A program made the position numbers and the translations under genes. This document shows, piece by piece, positions 1-11,560 of a stretch of DNA of 64,000 nucleotides. The notes beneath the pieces were generated by a model. It did not search any database, was not told the origin of the DNA, and worked only from the letters and a program-made list of their open reading frames with translations. The stretch is from Punctularia strigosozonata HHB-11173 SS5 (Eukaryota > Basidiomycota > Agaricomycetes > Corticiales > Punctulariaceae). The DNA is taken from NCBI RefSeq assembly GCF_000264995.1, contig NW_006767435.1, positions 302,042 to 366,041 of the forward strand. The letters are read 5' to 3'. Every line of letters begins with the position of its first letter. Positions within the stretch are counted from its first letter, which is position 1.

Positions 1-146
1 TCTGATTGATCGTTTCTCACGCGCTCAGACTGCTCTGGGCGTTTACCTTTCTTACTCTTGGTGGCTTCATAGCCTTCAGTTACGACCTGACGAGCGTCAA
101 GTTTAGCTCCTGAGCTTCTCAAGGTGTGTGTTCCGGACATTTTCAT
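1..146 (-). CDS. 5' end of an unidentified basic protein, cut by window edge
   Basis: An open frame on the minus strand starts at ATG 144-146 (a second in-frame ATG is at 138-140) and stays open to position 1, giving about 48 residues. It begins MKMSGTHTLRSSGAKLD and later has a lysine/arginine-rich stretch (TKSKKGKR). No signal peptide or membrane segment is visible and no family was recognised. It would be the N-terminus of a gene lying left of the window, divergent from RPS0. The frame is short, so chance openness cannot be excluded. Confidence 0.35.
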   Translation of the reverse strand, partial: MKMSGTHTLRSSGAKLDARQVVTEGYEATKSKKGKRPEQSERVRNDQS

Positions 147-208
147 GTACCCGTTAGTTGGTTTCAATAGTATACGGCGTGTTCAAAAAAAGTGTAATAA
201 GTGTATAT

Positions 209-237
209 GTAGCGTAGCTTATGTAAAGCTATGCTAC
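209..237. repeat. imperfect hairpin, 12-bp arms
   Basis: GTAGCGTAGCTT (209-220) is complementary to AAGCTATGCTAC (226-237) with one mismatch and a 5-nt loop. Confidence 0.7.
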
Positions 238-382
238 GACGCGACTGAACAGAACCGAGTGATATTGAGCAAAAGGACGACGGATACATGAGCTCTCGTA
301 GGTAGTTTATATGTCGTTCGCTCGGAATATAGTTCTACGGGCGCCATATGGTTATACGGCGCCCTCTCAGTTGTAGTGATTA

Positions 383-404
383 ACCGCGTCCAATGGGACG
401 CGGT
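383..404. repeat. perfect hairpin, 9-bp arms
   Basis: ACCGCGTCC (383-391) and GGACGCGGT (396-404) are perfect reverse complements around a 4-nt loop. Confidence 0.8.
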
Positions 405-450
405 AGTTACTTAATTCATCATGCCGCGGCGGCGGCTTACAAAGCGTATC

Positions 451-473
451 AACGGTAATATAATACTACCGTT
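451..473. repeat. perfect hairpin, 7-bp arms
   Basis: AACGGTA (451-457) and TACCGTT (467-473) are reverse complements with a 9-nt AT-rich loop. Confidence 0.7.
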
Positions 474-759
474 ACACCGTTGGACGAGCGAAGCGAAGTC
501 GACTGAATATATTCGTATTTTCCGTGCATTTTCGGGGACATCCCGAAACTCCCACGGTCCGACTGCAGCATCTCCTCCTCTCGCCCAAAAGACTAGTGGA
601 CGTCGTCCGGCTCGACGTTCTCTACCAAACCGACTCGGTATGTCCCAGCTATGCTGCTCTCGTGGATTCCATGCGGAAGGATGAGCCGAATCGTGACTGC
701 TTGGGATGGATGCGGTCTCTACAAGCTGGATGCTGACCGCAAGCTTAGGTCCCTCCAAG

Positions 760-1741
760 ATGGCGTCAAAACTCCCGTCCGTCCTCAGCGCGACTGAGGA
801 GGACATCACTATGCTCCTGGCTGCCCAATGCCACATCGGGACCAAGAACTGCGATAAGCAGATGCTGCCCTACGTTTGGAAGCGGAGAGCCGACGGTCAG
901 CATCTATTATACTGCCATTTTTACATCCCCAGACGGTGTAATCGCCAGGTATCCACATTCTCAACATCGGCAAGACCTGGGAGAAGATCGTTCTCGCTGC
1001 CCGTATCATCGCAACGATTGACAACCCGAACGACGTTTGCGTTATCTCCGCCCGCCCCTACGGCCACCGTGCCGTCCTCAAGTTCGCCGCCAACACCGGC
1101 GCGCAGGCGATCGCCGGCCGCTTCACCCCCGGTTCTTTCACCAACTACATCACCCGCTCCTTCAAGGAGCCGCGCCTGATCATCGTTACCGACCCGCGCG
1201 TTGACCACCAGGCCATCCGTGAAGCGTCCTACGTCAACATCCCCGTCATCGCCTTCGCCGACACCGACGCGCCCCTCAAGTTCGTTGATGTTGCGATCCC
1301 GACTAACAACAAGGCCCGCCACTCGATCGGTCTTGTCTGGTGGCTGCTTGCCCGTGAGGTGCTCCGTCTCCGCGGCACCATTCCCCGCACTACCGATGGC
1401 TGGAACGTCATGGTCGACATGTTCTTCTACCGCGACCCGGAGGAAATCGAGAAGCAGCAGAACGAGGAGGCCGAAGCGAAGGCTCTCGCCGCCGCCGCTG
1501 AAGCGGAGCCCGCCGCTGCCGAGTGGGACGTTGCCACCGCTCCCCAAGCCGGTGTTGCTGGTCTCGCCCAGGAGGGTGGTGCGTGCTTTCCCTTTGCAAA
1601 TGTGCGCTATCGTCTCATTCCTGGGCAGCCCTCGACTGGGCGGCAGAGCCCACTGTACCGGGTGCGACCGACTGGGCTGCGGAACCCGCTGCCGGCTCTT
1701 GGGGCGATGCTCCCGCTCCTCAAACAACTGGATGGGATTAA
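760..1741 (+). CDS. RPS0: 40S ribosomal protein S0 (uS2)
   Basis: Three exons (760-895, 949-1578, 1629-1741) give 292 residues. The protein is a structural part of the 40S ribosomal subunit, needed for 18S rRNA maturation. The uS2 signature is plain: [20 protein letters not shown] near the start, [15 protein letters not shown] after intron 1, and the block around [26 protein letters not shown] and [13 protein letters not shown]. The C-terminus is the usual acidic, alanine-rich tail with EW/DW repeats. The start at 760 gives the expected length and N-terminus. Introns of 53 and 50 nt have GT-AG ends. Codon use is strongly C-ending, as expected for a highly expressed gene. Upstream lies a hairpin-rich gap. 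Confidence 0.96.
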
Positions 1742-1927
1742 GCGGTTTGTGGTGTCGGTGGGCCGAGATCAGCAAGTTACTCGTGGCCGTATTATCCTTT
1801 CATGTTCATTGCTGCATAAAACTATGACCATGCCTCTTATGCCACGAGAAAGTACCAAGGACCGATTACATTTAGCATTCAAGTATGATACTAGGTGAGC
1901 CAAGAAAGTATCGGAGCCGCTGCTGGA

Positions 1928-4360
1928 TCAGGATCTGGATGCCGGAACCCACGTTACCTCGTCCTCCGTCTTCTCCTCCACCGGCGTCTCCGTGCCGCTA
2001 GATACCGCGGCTGCCCAGTCGCCCTGGATCCCGCTCTCCAGTCCTTGGACCTTAGCGCCTTTCTTGCGCAAAAACGCAACCACCTCCTTCGCGCGCCTGT
2101 ACCCGATCTCGGTCGGTCCATCTGGCATGGGCAGCCGCAAAGCGTCATCCGGCAAGCCCGGAGGCGGGGGTAGGTTCTCCACGCGACCGTTGTAGATGCG
2201 CGCGAGGTGCGGCGCAGCGTGGACCCAGCCGTCCTCGCGGCGCTCGAGCTGAGCGAAGAAGGACGCAAGCGCATGTGTTGCTTGAGCTCGTGCACGGAGG
2301 ACATGTCGTATGAGGCGCCGAGTTGGAGGTCGGCGGCGTCGGCGACCTTTGTCTTCGTTGCCACCCTTGGCGGTTCCAGAAGACGGGGCGGGGGAGGCGG
2401 AGGCGGATCCGGGCGCCGGCGAGGCCGCGGGGCTGGGGACGGACGCCTTCGGTTCCCTGTTCCGGTCGATCCAAGGGTTCTCTGGCGGAGTGAGGGGGCT
2501 TGTATATTGCGAGAGGGCGGAGATCGAGAGGTCCCACTTTCTGGGGACCCAAATGCCGACAAGGACGCGCCAGGTCGTGAGGAGGCGCTTGGCGTGCTCG
2601 TAGTTATCTGCATGAGGAAGTCAATACATAGTATGGAAAATGGGGGTTAGGGGGTTGCTGACCGTTGATCATCCGGTTGTGGTACATTCCGAATAGGTAG
2701 AGAATCCCCGCCGATACGATGGCGCCGATGGGACTATACCACAGCATCGCCCACAAAAATACAAATGCCGCGGGGTAAATCAGCATCACGAACAGCAGCC
2801 CGAAGACGACTTTGTTCTGAGCTTGCGTTTCTTCTTCGTCCTCGACAAGCTTAGCGCCGTAGCGAGCCATGGCGTACACCGGCGCGTGGACGATGAGGGG
2901 GACGATGAAGAAGGGAAGGTGCAGGATGGAGATGAAAGATGAGGAGAGGAGCGTGAGCAAAGTATACAGGCGGGAGGAGAGGGGCACAGTGGATCGAGGG
3001 TTGAGGGTTGAGGGAAGGGGAAGGGTGGAGAGTGTCGAGTGCGTGAGATGGGTGGAGTGGAGGAGGGAATAGTATTCGAGGAGGTTGCGTCGGACGGAGA
3101 CGAGGTTGTTTGTTGCATCGGGGGTGGAGAAGAGGTCGACGAGTCTACGCATGCGTCAGTGGCCTGCCCACTTCCTGGTTGGTAGTACGTGAGCTTACGT
3201 CTGAGAAATTGTGACGAAGTCATCGAGTGGTATGGATCGCTCCTCCGGCCAAAGCATATCGCGCGCCATGCGAGCGGCGTATAGCGTTTCCCTGATAAAA
3301 ATGTGTTAGTACATCGCACCTGCTAATGCTAGGTATGCGGAGCATACCAGTCGGGGGCGTTCACAGTGTTCTGGACGAGAGATGTGTATATCGCCGATGT
3401 CAGCTTCTTGACCGCGAGCCGGGCGGCTCCTTCGCCACCTGAGATAAACTCCGGGAGGAAGTCGTTAACCTTTATCGGATTGGCGAACTCCATGATAACC
3501 TGTTGAGTTCGAATCGTCCAAACAAAGTCAGGACGGAGAATGTGTGGTGGTCAGAGTTGCTTACATCGCTCCGGTATTTGGGCTTGTTAGTATACACAAT
3601 TGCCGCGGGTACGATAACGAGGTCCTTGTCTTTGGCCACGGGACCGACCTTCGATGGGTTCTCCTGAGCCCATTTCGCATATTCAAGAGCAGCCCAGGAC
3701 GCGCCATCTTTGATCTAGTGCAACACATGTCGGTTATCGGTCGTCGGATGAGCGAGCTGTCAGGAAAAGCCGTACCTGCATTATCTTGGGCTCGGTGTAG
3801 GATGTGCCTTCGGGAAACAACGCGACGGCCCACCCCTGAGCCAGCGCGTCGAAGGTGCCGCGGAAGAGGATTTGCCGGTCTTTCGACTTGCGCTCCACTG
3901 GGATGTTACCGGTGCTAAGGAGGACGTATTTCAAGACCGGATTGGCGAACAATGATGCTAGAAAGCGAGAGGGGGGAATCTTCAGCTCGAAATCCCGACA
4001 AAAAATCAGTTTGGGAATGGTACCTTTGGACCAGTAGTTCATTACGCGCCCATACGGGAATGCGCTTGCTGAAAGACGGTAAGGCCATGGAACGTGCGTA
4101 GAACGTGTACTACGCACATAGTACCGCAGGATCAAGCATCATATTGTGATGTGTCGCAGTTCTGCATAAGGGAACGCCTGTCAACAACACTCGGATAAAC
4201 GCATCCTGCAGTGGAGCACGCACACAATCATCGGTCCCTCTTTGGGTACATTCTCCTCGCCAATGACATGGACACGACTGAAGAACGAAACGACCGCGTA
4301 GCTCGCAATCTTCCGTAGTACGCGGTGCAGGGGCTTGTTGTCCACCAAAGCGTCTGGCAT
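1928..4360 (-). CDS. GPT2: glycerol-3-phosphate/DHAP acyltransferase (Gpt2/Sct1 type)
   Basis: Nine exons read from 4360 down to 1928 (breaks at 4223-4162, 4117-4069, 4023-3958, 3775-3715, 3564-3500, 3347-3292, 3198-3145, 2662-2608) give 654 residues. The enzyme makes lysophosphatidic acid or acyl-DHAP in the ER, the first step of glycerolipid synthesis. PlsC-type motifs are in order: THHNMMLDP (block I) near residue 50, GNIPVERK (block II) and LFPEGTSYTEP (block III), then a VIMEFANPI stretch. Several hydrophobic segments lie in exon 8, around residues 315-420, as in yeast Gpt2/Sct1. The C-tail is proline- and arginine-rich. The start at 4360 matches the family N-terminus, RKIASYAVVSFFSRVHVIGE. 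It is divergent from SPC3. Confidence 0.93.
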
Positions 4361-4741
4361 ACTTGATTTTGCCAGCAATGCCCGATTCGACGAGAAAATG
4401 TGGTAGGCGGTCCTGAGCTGCCCCGAAGGGAAATAACCACGGGAAAGAGTTGGGGATTGCAACACGGTACTTATTGCCCCCAGAACACGAGGGCAGCAAG
4501 GACAGCGTCAGAGGACGGTTCAAAGCGATCGAGAGCGGTGCGGCGTCGAGGCGTGCAGCCACACCGCGCGACGCCGCCACACATGGCGAACGTGGCGGCA
4601 CTGGCGAACAGCGCATCCTCTACACCTTCCACAGCCTCACCTGCCTCCCCTTCTCCGGCACTAGGACGACTGACTGAAGACGCTCTTTGCGCTTTGATAG
4701 CAGAAGAATTGGACCTGAGCAAGCCATACTTGGAACCCGTC
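4361..4741. promoter_or_regulatory. divergent promoter region between acyltransferase and SPC3
   Basis: About 380 bp separate the two divergent starts. An in-frame ATG at 4583 would add 53 residues (alanine/serine/proline-rich, then an acidic helix-like stretch) to SPC3. The family does not carry such an extension, so it may be leader sequence. No TATA box or clear operator was recognised. Confidence 0.5.
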
Positions 4742-7700
4742 ATGCATAGCGTCTACGCGAGGATCAACAATGTCTCTACGTATCTGTCGAGCTGTCTGCT
4801 CGCGCTGCTGGGCGCTATAGCCCTTTCAAGCTTTGTATTCACCGCTCAGCCAAGCGGGAATGTCACCATCGCGAATCTGCGAGTGTGAGTGCCTCTGGCC
4901 TGGTTTTGCGCCTCTTCTCCTCCCAGCTTCTTTGATACTCGACCTTCGCTGTATATATGCTCTATTCGATGCGCATATCCTGACATCTTCACTGACTCTG
5001 CGCCCTCTCCTTCTAGATTTCCCGGCAACTCTCCTCGATACCGCGTCAAAAACCAGGAATTCACGTTCGTCAACTTCAATGTCACCGCAGGTATGATCAC
5101 CTTGCGCATATACTGGTATAATATATGCGACCGAACCTCCATTTGCGTAGATTTGACTCCTCTATTCCATTGGAACACGAAGCAACTCTTCATATACGTG
5201 CAGGCCGAATATACGAGCGCGAAAGGGGTGAGTCGAGTACCTTGGCTGCCTGGCCTGTTTCTGGTCCTACCCTCCTTTGGCTGCGACCACTTTTATTTAT
5301 ACCTTCAGTCTTCCTTCTGGCGGAACATCTTTGCTCGCCCTTCATCTTCGCATGGCTGGTGACGATTGGCCAGGGCACTCGTTCTCTTGCGACCGGAACA
5401 GATCCAAGCTTCATCGCTGCTCGCTCTGCTCCATATGTTATCAAAGTTCATTCCATTCTCGTTCATTGCGGTCTGCGACGCGCTTTTCAAGAGCGTGAGG
5501 CTCTATGGGTAGCCTTGCATCTGCCACGCTTGTTATCCTATCCATTCGACGTTGCCTCTCTCCGAGGGTGCAATACGAAATGGGATGGCCGGCCTAATCC
5601 CGATGCTATCCCGTTACGAAGTAGCTATGTGGCTTCTCCCGCACCCCGAGGTTTACGCTCTTTCCTTGGCGCCTTCCGGTGTACCTGTGTTACGTTGGCT
5701 CTGCTCAGGGCGGGTGCATACGCCCTTGGTTTTTGGCTTGAGCAGCTTCACCGCTTTGGGCGTCTGCTTTCATTCCGATTTCATGATGGATTATCGCACG
5801 AAGCCTATTATGGATCATCGACGATGATCAGTGACGTCGCGGTTCACTTCCCGTTGATGCTGTGGGGCGATGAGCAGCTGTGCGGACCAACGCCTCCGGA
5901 ACTGCGCGCTCCGGAGGGCCCCTCCTCGGTTGACGCTGCGCCATACAGTCCTTTTGTATTGCCCTTTGCTTCATTTTCTCTTCAATTGTCCGTCTCGCCA
6001 TGTTCCACGCCTCCAATTCAACCGCATAATCTCGCTCGCCCGTGCCTAACCGCTGGATGCTCGTGCATTTTCTACTGTTTGGTTCTGATGAAAGTCCGCG
6101 TTCGTATTCCTGGCTCACGGACGCGCTCCCACCTTGTGTCTGGCGTGTCGGTCGCTTTCGCGTATGGCGCCTGACGTCGCTTCCCTCTTCCGGCGGGTCG
6201 CATGACTCCCCTTTGCCTCCGTTCTCGTATCGTGCGTCGGGGCAAAGTGGATGGCGCTTCTATTTGATCCGTACCAGATGACCCGACCCCACTTAGGCGG
6301 CCTTGTTTCTCTACTTAGCTTTATTGAGCGCAAACGACGGGAATTTTCGGGATCAGCCAGTCTTTACTGATGGTTATCGCCTCGTTTATCTTGTTCTGGT
6401 TTACGTTTCATGCGGGATCGTCCGCAAGGGGCTTCCTGGCGTGCTTCCATGGCGCATTGGCTGTGTTTTCGATTCCTTGTGCATCGCACGTATCTCCCTT
6501 CTTTCGGGTTTGTACCCCCTGACTTTCCGGGTGGTGATTGCGCGTTGAACACCTGTCGAGCCCATCCTTCTTTAGCCTGCATGTTCAGGTTCTCGTCACT
6601 TTTCAGATTCCCGGCCTGGCGTTTATTCACGTCGTCGCTTAGCCCATCCCATGATGCATTTTTGACTCCACGATTTATTGCTTGTCGTGATGACCCTGCA
6701 CGCTCGCATTGTATCTCCGAATCGCCCTATGTTCCGTATTCCTCGGCTGACCCACGAGCTGAACTCGCTCGTCTCGCATCCCACCACCTTGCTACCTCGT
6801 TGCTGTTGTTGTTATCCTTGTTTCCAGAGAGCTGGGTGCATCTGCCTTTGTTATCTCTCCATCACCCCTCGATATTTTTGCGTATATGCTCACGCTTGTC
6901 GATCTGATCTCCAGGTGCAGAACGAGATCGTCATCTGGGACCGCATCGTCCGTCGTAAAGAAGACGCGGTCGTGAACGTTGCCGGGCGGAACAAATACGT
7001 GTTCCGCGACCTGTCGCGGACGTTCAGGTGAGTCCGCGTCTCATCTATTCATCTTATCCTTTAAGTCCCGATTACTCTTTCCTGGTGCCGGCTGGCTTGG
7101 CTTCTGTCCTCTGCGCTGCGCTTTGTGTTTCGGGCTCGGGAGAACCTGTGCCTCGTTGGGCGCAATCCATTGCTTGTTCGACGCTGCGTCAGCTCGCCCC
7201 TCGGTTCTTGCCGATGGCAAATGGCCTTGATCTGCAGTAGCGGGTCAGCAGGGACTGTGACCAGCCGTTCCTCCTCGTCCGGATCATCGAATTATCAGAT
7301 GACACTTCCGCGCGCTTGCACACTTTCGGACGATTGCATCTTCCTACTTCCAGGGTCGCCCGTTATGGCCGCACATAACTGCACCCTTATGGACACGGTC
7401 GACGTATCTCTGGCTACACGGTTTCTCCCTCGCATTATCGCGCCTTGAGCAGCCCTGATTGCTTGCGACAGCCATGCTTCATTATTGCTGCAGTTGGCAA
7501 ACCTATTTTCCCACTTGTTCTCAGAGGCGTGTGCGAAGGCGTGTCCCATCGGTGTCGCAGCCATATACCACCTCATGCCCTTCCCTGTCGCATTTGTTGT
7601 CTTGGCGTCTGCTCGTCACGTCCCTGCGCCTTCCGTGGCGCTTTTTTGCTTTCCTATGGCTCGAGTCAGATGCCCTTCTTTTCTGGTATATTGACTTTCG

Positions 7701-8776
7701 CCTTTCTTCTATCCCTCGTTCGTGACCATCCGCGTTGCCTAGACGCTTTGCAGCTGCTCCCACGCGGCTATTCCCACTTCCATAGTTGTCTTTTCTGATC
7801 TCAACGCGTTCTCCCGAACCACGGCCCGTCATGCCTTGTCCCATTCAAGGTAGTTCGTCGCAGCAGGGCGTTATCGGCTTCCGATCCCGTCCTAGCACAG
7901 CGATGCACATGCTACTCATCTGCCCTATGCGTTGCGCAATTTGACTCGGTGCGCCTTTAGACTATGCTCCTTGGTCGTTGGGCATCTCATGTTCATCGCC
8001 CACGATCAAGCTATCTGGCCCTTATCCGATTCCGCCCGCCGGCCAGAACTGGGTTCTGCTCTCACATTCATTTCGCCTGTCGCGCGAGCTTGTGCTTTGC
8101 ATGCTTCTGGCACGGCTCCATTGATTGTCTTTGCCACTAATCCTCTACGGCTTGTCGACGTGTTGTCGCAGCCCTTTGTGAACGCGGCGAGGGCTTCGAG
8201 GCGTTCTGCGTTTCTCCGGACGTTTCTTTTCCCATTGATTTTCTCTGTTTGTTTCGAGCTTCGCGGGAGATCGTCATGCAGTCGCTGTGTCTCCGCGGGA
8301 TCGCTGCACCAGACGTCATCGCTCAGCCGATGTTGCGTTCCACATTTCGGCGGTGATGCAAGCATCGCCGGATGTTTTACCGAAACTCTGCGCCGGCTCA
8401 GCGACCTCGCGTAGCATTGAGCATTGCTGGTTGCCGGCTTCCTCCTTGGGTTGTCCTTTCTCCGGCGGTCGAGAACGACATGACCACTGCAGTAAAGCGC
8501 CGACACTTCGCTTACTGCGCATCTTGTCCCAACGTCGAGCCGCCGCCTTCCATATTTGGCCTACTTGCCTTCCGCATTTGTTCACCGCGCCCTCCCCCTT
8601 CTCCAACATTGTAGGAATAACGATGCTCACGCTTCTCGTCGTCTTTTAGGGGCGTTGAGCCGGCTCACTACTCGCTCAAGTACAACCTGATGCCGTACGT
8701 GGGTGCTCTGACATACGGCGAGGTCGCGCGCACGAACGAGAGCGTGCCTTTCCCTGATGCGCAGGAACTCGTGTAA
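4742..8776 (+). CDS. SPC3: signal peptidase complex subunit 3
   Basis: Five exons (4742-4884, 5017-5090, 5151-5227, 6915-7027, 8650-8776) give 177 residues, the usual Spc3/SPC22 size. It is the essential, single-pass ER subunit that stabilises the catalytic signal peptidase. Residues about 12-36 form the membrane anchor (CLLALLGAIALSSFVF). The luminal domain is recognisable from YRVKNQEFTFVNFNVTAD, LTPLFHWNTKQLF, IVIWDRIVRRKEDA, NKYVFRDLSRTF and AHYSLKYNLMPYVGALTYG. The start at 4742 follows family alignment; 4583 is an in-frame alternative. Introns 1 and 2 are 132 and 60 nt, but introns 3 and 4 are 1,687 and 1,622 nt, far longer than any other confidently placed intron here. All have GT-AG ends and preserve the frame. 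Confidence 0.93.
5228..6914 (+). other. giant intron 3 of SPC3 (1,687 nt)
   Basis: The donor is GTGAGT at 5228 and the acceptor CTCCAG ends at 6914; joining restores the SAKG-VQNEIVIWD protein sequence. By eye the coding strand is strongly pyrimidine-rich along most of the length. No recognisable gene, terminal repeat or transposase was found on either strand. The long frames in it look like chance openings from low adenine content. Confidence 0.85.
7028..8649 (+). other. giant intron 4 of SPC3 (1,622 nt)
   Basis: The donor is GTGAGT at 7028 and the acceptor TTTTAG ends at 8649; joining gives TFR-GVEPAHYS. It has the same pyrimidine-rich character as intron 3. The 166-residue minus frame at 8006-8506 has no recognisable domain. 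Confidence 0.85.
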
Positions 8777-11560
8777 TATCTCCATCGTTGTGACGCTACC
8801 GTTGGTTCAAAATGGGATGGGTTTGTCTTTTCCATGTGATACAGGGTTTCTCAGGTCGACATCGTAAATCTGCAACTTGGCAAGACTCGAAGAACCGCAG
8901 CAATCGCGTACGTACAGAGTTCTGATGACTCGTCAACGCCTTGCACATGACCTTCGGCCTTGTCTTGCTGCATGAATACAACCGCACCGGTGATGTATCT
9001 CAACAGGCTGAGCTTCCCTGCTGATCATGACGCCCCGGAGCTACATGCGCCTCGCCTGAGCAGCAAATGCCGTAATGTGCTCGCGCATGATGATCTTCGT
9101 TCACCCTGTCGGAGCTCGCCTTCGGAGCGGTGGTTACGCGATCTTAGGACCTTCGGCGCTCCGCGAGTTGCCCCCGCACATGGAACCCAATCATATCGAT
9201 GTCGCAATCGGAATCAGAATGTCTTTCTCTTTCGGTGTCGCCACAACTCGTGAGCATGACACGATGGTATCGCCAGGACGTCCGGGTTCACCTCGATTGG
9301 GAAGTGCGGTGCGGTGCACGACGGCTGCGCCGACAAACCCTCCCTTCCGGCGATCGATGCCTTTTCTCCTGCGTGGACCGTCGAAATGCGCACGAGAGAT
9401 GCACATGAAGCAGGAAGACAAGGGGTGATCGTACGCGAAATGTTGCCGACCGTCGGGTTGAGGGTTCGCGCCCCTTCTCCAGCGATCGTACTCTCGGTCC
9501 TGGGAATGATCCGCCCCGGTATGCCGACCCAACGCTGCCGTCGATCGGTCGACGTACGTACGCGAGTCCGTTGCAGTTTTTCTCTTTCGTGGTATGCACG
9601 TGTCTGTTCTGGGGGCGCTTTACCCGCCGGACACGCGGTTCGTCTCCCTTGGCGAGATGGTGATGTAGATCTGTTTATTGGATATGGACACTTACCGAGC
9701 GGAAGCGCCCAATTGAATTGATCTGCATGGGTTTATGGAATTCACGGATGGCGCGTTACGCGCGAGGTTACGCCGTAGAGATGACCATGACCATTGAAGG
9801 TCATAGGGCGCTTGCATGCAGTTTCGTACGAGCCCTGCGCGCTTGACGTCAGTATCTGACATCTGGATCTATCACGAGTCCATGTACTATTCGTTATCCG
9901 TTAGTACGGACTCGATATCGATGGTTTGTTACCAATCGGAGCGGGAACGTAGTGGAGTCTGGCGATCAATCGTTACCAAGGTCCGTGACCCAGCCGTTGT
10001 CTCCAGGAACAGCCGTATGTGGAAACATCATTCGTGCAATCTTTACGGCTTTACTGAGAGAAGCTCGGATCCATATCCAGGCTTCCTGCTATTGGTTACT
10101 ATCAGCGAGTTGGTCGAAGAAGTCCAAGTACGTCGTTTGCAGACATTACCACGGTGGCGGATTGGCGCAAGTTCGGCGCGAGACGTGGCGTCGCGTTCGA
10201 CTACAACGGCCATGTTTGGTTTGCTTTGTTTGGATCTTGGCGAGCTCCAGCAGCGATTCGCTGCGCGCCGTTCGCAGAGACGAACAGCGCGCGTGCTGTG
10301 GGACATTCCGCTCGCCTTGACGCCGGAGGACCCGGGGCCCGCTCTCACTGTGTAGCTCTCACCCGACTTGAATCTCGAATCTGGAGCCGAGCCGCCTCTT
10401 CGACTCGGATCTCGTGGCTGGAGGATAGATATCATATTCCTGGTGCTGTACCATGACCTTCCCTGCTAGCGCCGGGTGACTCGGACGACACGAGGCTAGC
10501 GCATGCTGCTGGTCCAACCTGCTGAAACGTGCGTCTTTGCTCACAGGCTCACAGTATCGCGAAGCCTACGACGGGACCAGCGTCCGGGGATCCATGGCTG
10601 TCTTTGACGGGCACGAGGCAGGAGCGCTATCTGTATCTTATCTGCTCCCGAGCCCTCGCGCCTGAGTCGCCGGACCGCCCATTACTTTCTACGCATGTTC
10701 GGATCATGCGGTCTTGTGACGGCCAGCGGGAGAAGCGGTTGATGCTGCTGTGGCGCACCCGCGTCGTTCCTTATGGCAAGTCAACTAAGCTGTCCGAGCT
10801 ATACTCGGCCCTCCTCTCTCAAACCGATCTGCAAACGTGATCCCTCCAGAGCGAGCTCGTGCAGCGGGGAGGGGGGGGGGAGCTTGCTCAGGTCTGTCTG
10901 TCGACTCTGTGTTCCGACACGTTCGTGGCCTTATCACGCCGGGGAGCTCCAGTACGAAGCCGCCCGAAAGCCGGATCGCTACGTGGCTCGCGTTCGCGAC
11001 CGTGTACGGCCCCACCCACGTCGGTTGTGTCCCATAAACCCCACAAGCAAATTGTCATGATCCGCACCTGCTTGCTCGCTTTCAACGCGCGAGCTTTGCG
11101 GTACCCATCCGTGCAGCCTATTCGCGCTCCGAGGTGACGCCGCGCGCGGTCCGAGAAGGGGCGACCGACGTCAGGCAAGATCAGGGCAGTATGTACTTAC
11201 TGGTTGTAGCATGGACTTCCTTGCGAAAAACAACCGCGCTCTTGCTACTGCGTTCGGATGTGCGTGAGCGGCTTCCGGCAACCGGTATGATCTCCATTCG
11301 TGATACTCATGATCTGCGGATTTCTACCGGCGAGGATTACCCCGGCATCGGGACTTGTCCATACGACGATGACGCTCGTGCATCATGCTTGGACATGCTC
11401 CTCTTTCTGTATGGTGACGGCGGCGGGGGCTCGGGTCTACATATCACGACGAAACCTAAAACGCCCGGCACGAACTCGAGAAAGCCGGCGATGGAACATG
11501 CTGCTGTTATCAGAAACGGGGCGCTGTGCCCCATCATTTTGCGTGAAGAGAGGTGGAGCC
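8777..11560. other. gene-poor region downstream of SPC3
   Basis: Nearly 2.8 kb follow the SPC3 stop. I tried frames on both strands and could not assemble a convincing protein. The best-looking pieces are a plus frame at 9816-10355 and a short stretch near 10592 reading MAVFDGHE, which faintly recalls a PP2C motif. The first few hundred bases should be the SPC3 3' UTR. A G-run sits near 10866-10879. Confidence 0.4.

Larger units (their letters stand above)
147..759. other. intergenic region with clustered hairpins
   Basis: This gap lies between the left-edge frame and RPS0. It contains at least four inverted repeats, listed separately or in the findings. No convincing coding frame was seen; the 144-residue minus frame over 411-845 overlaps RPS0 exon 1 and looks like a shadow. 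The last 100-200 bp should hold the RPS0 promoter and leader. Confidence 0.5.

Noticed and set aside
8006-8506. 166-residue minus frame inside SPC3 intron 4 as a nested gene
   Set aside because: No domain, arginine/lysine bias explained by the pyrimidine-rich other strand, and no splice or start context.
10529-10700. MAVFDGHE stretch resembling a PP2C motif
   Set aside because: The frame stops soon after and no flanking PP2C motif (such as the ED or DG blocks) could be found; likely chance.
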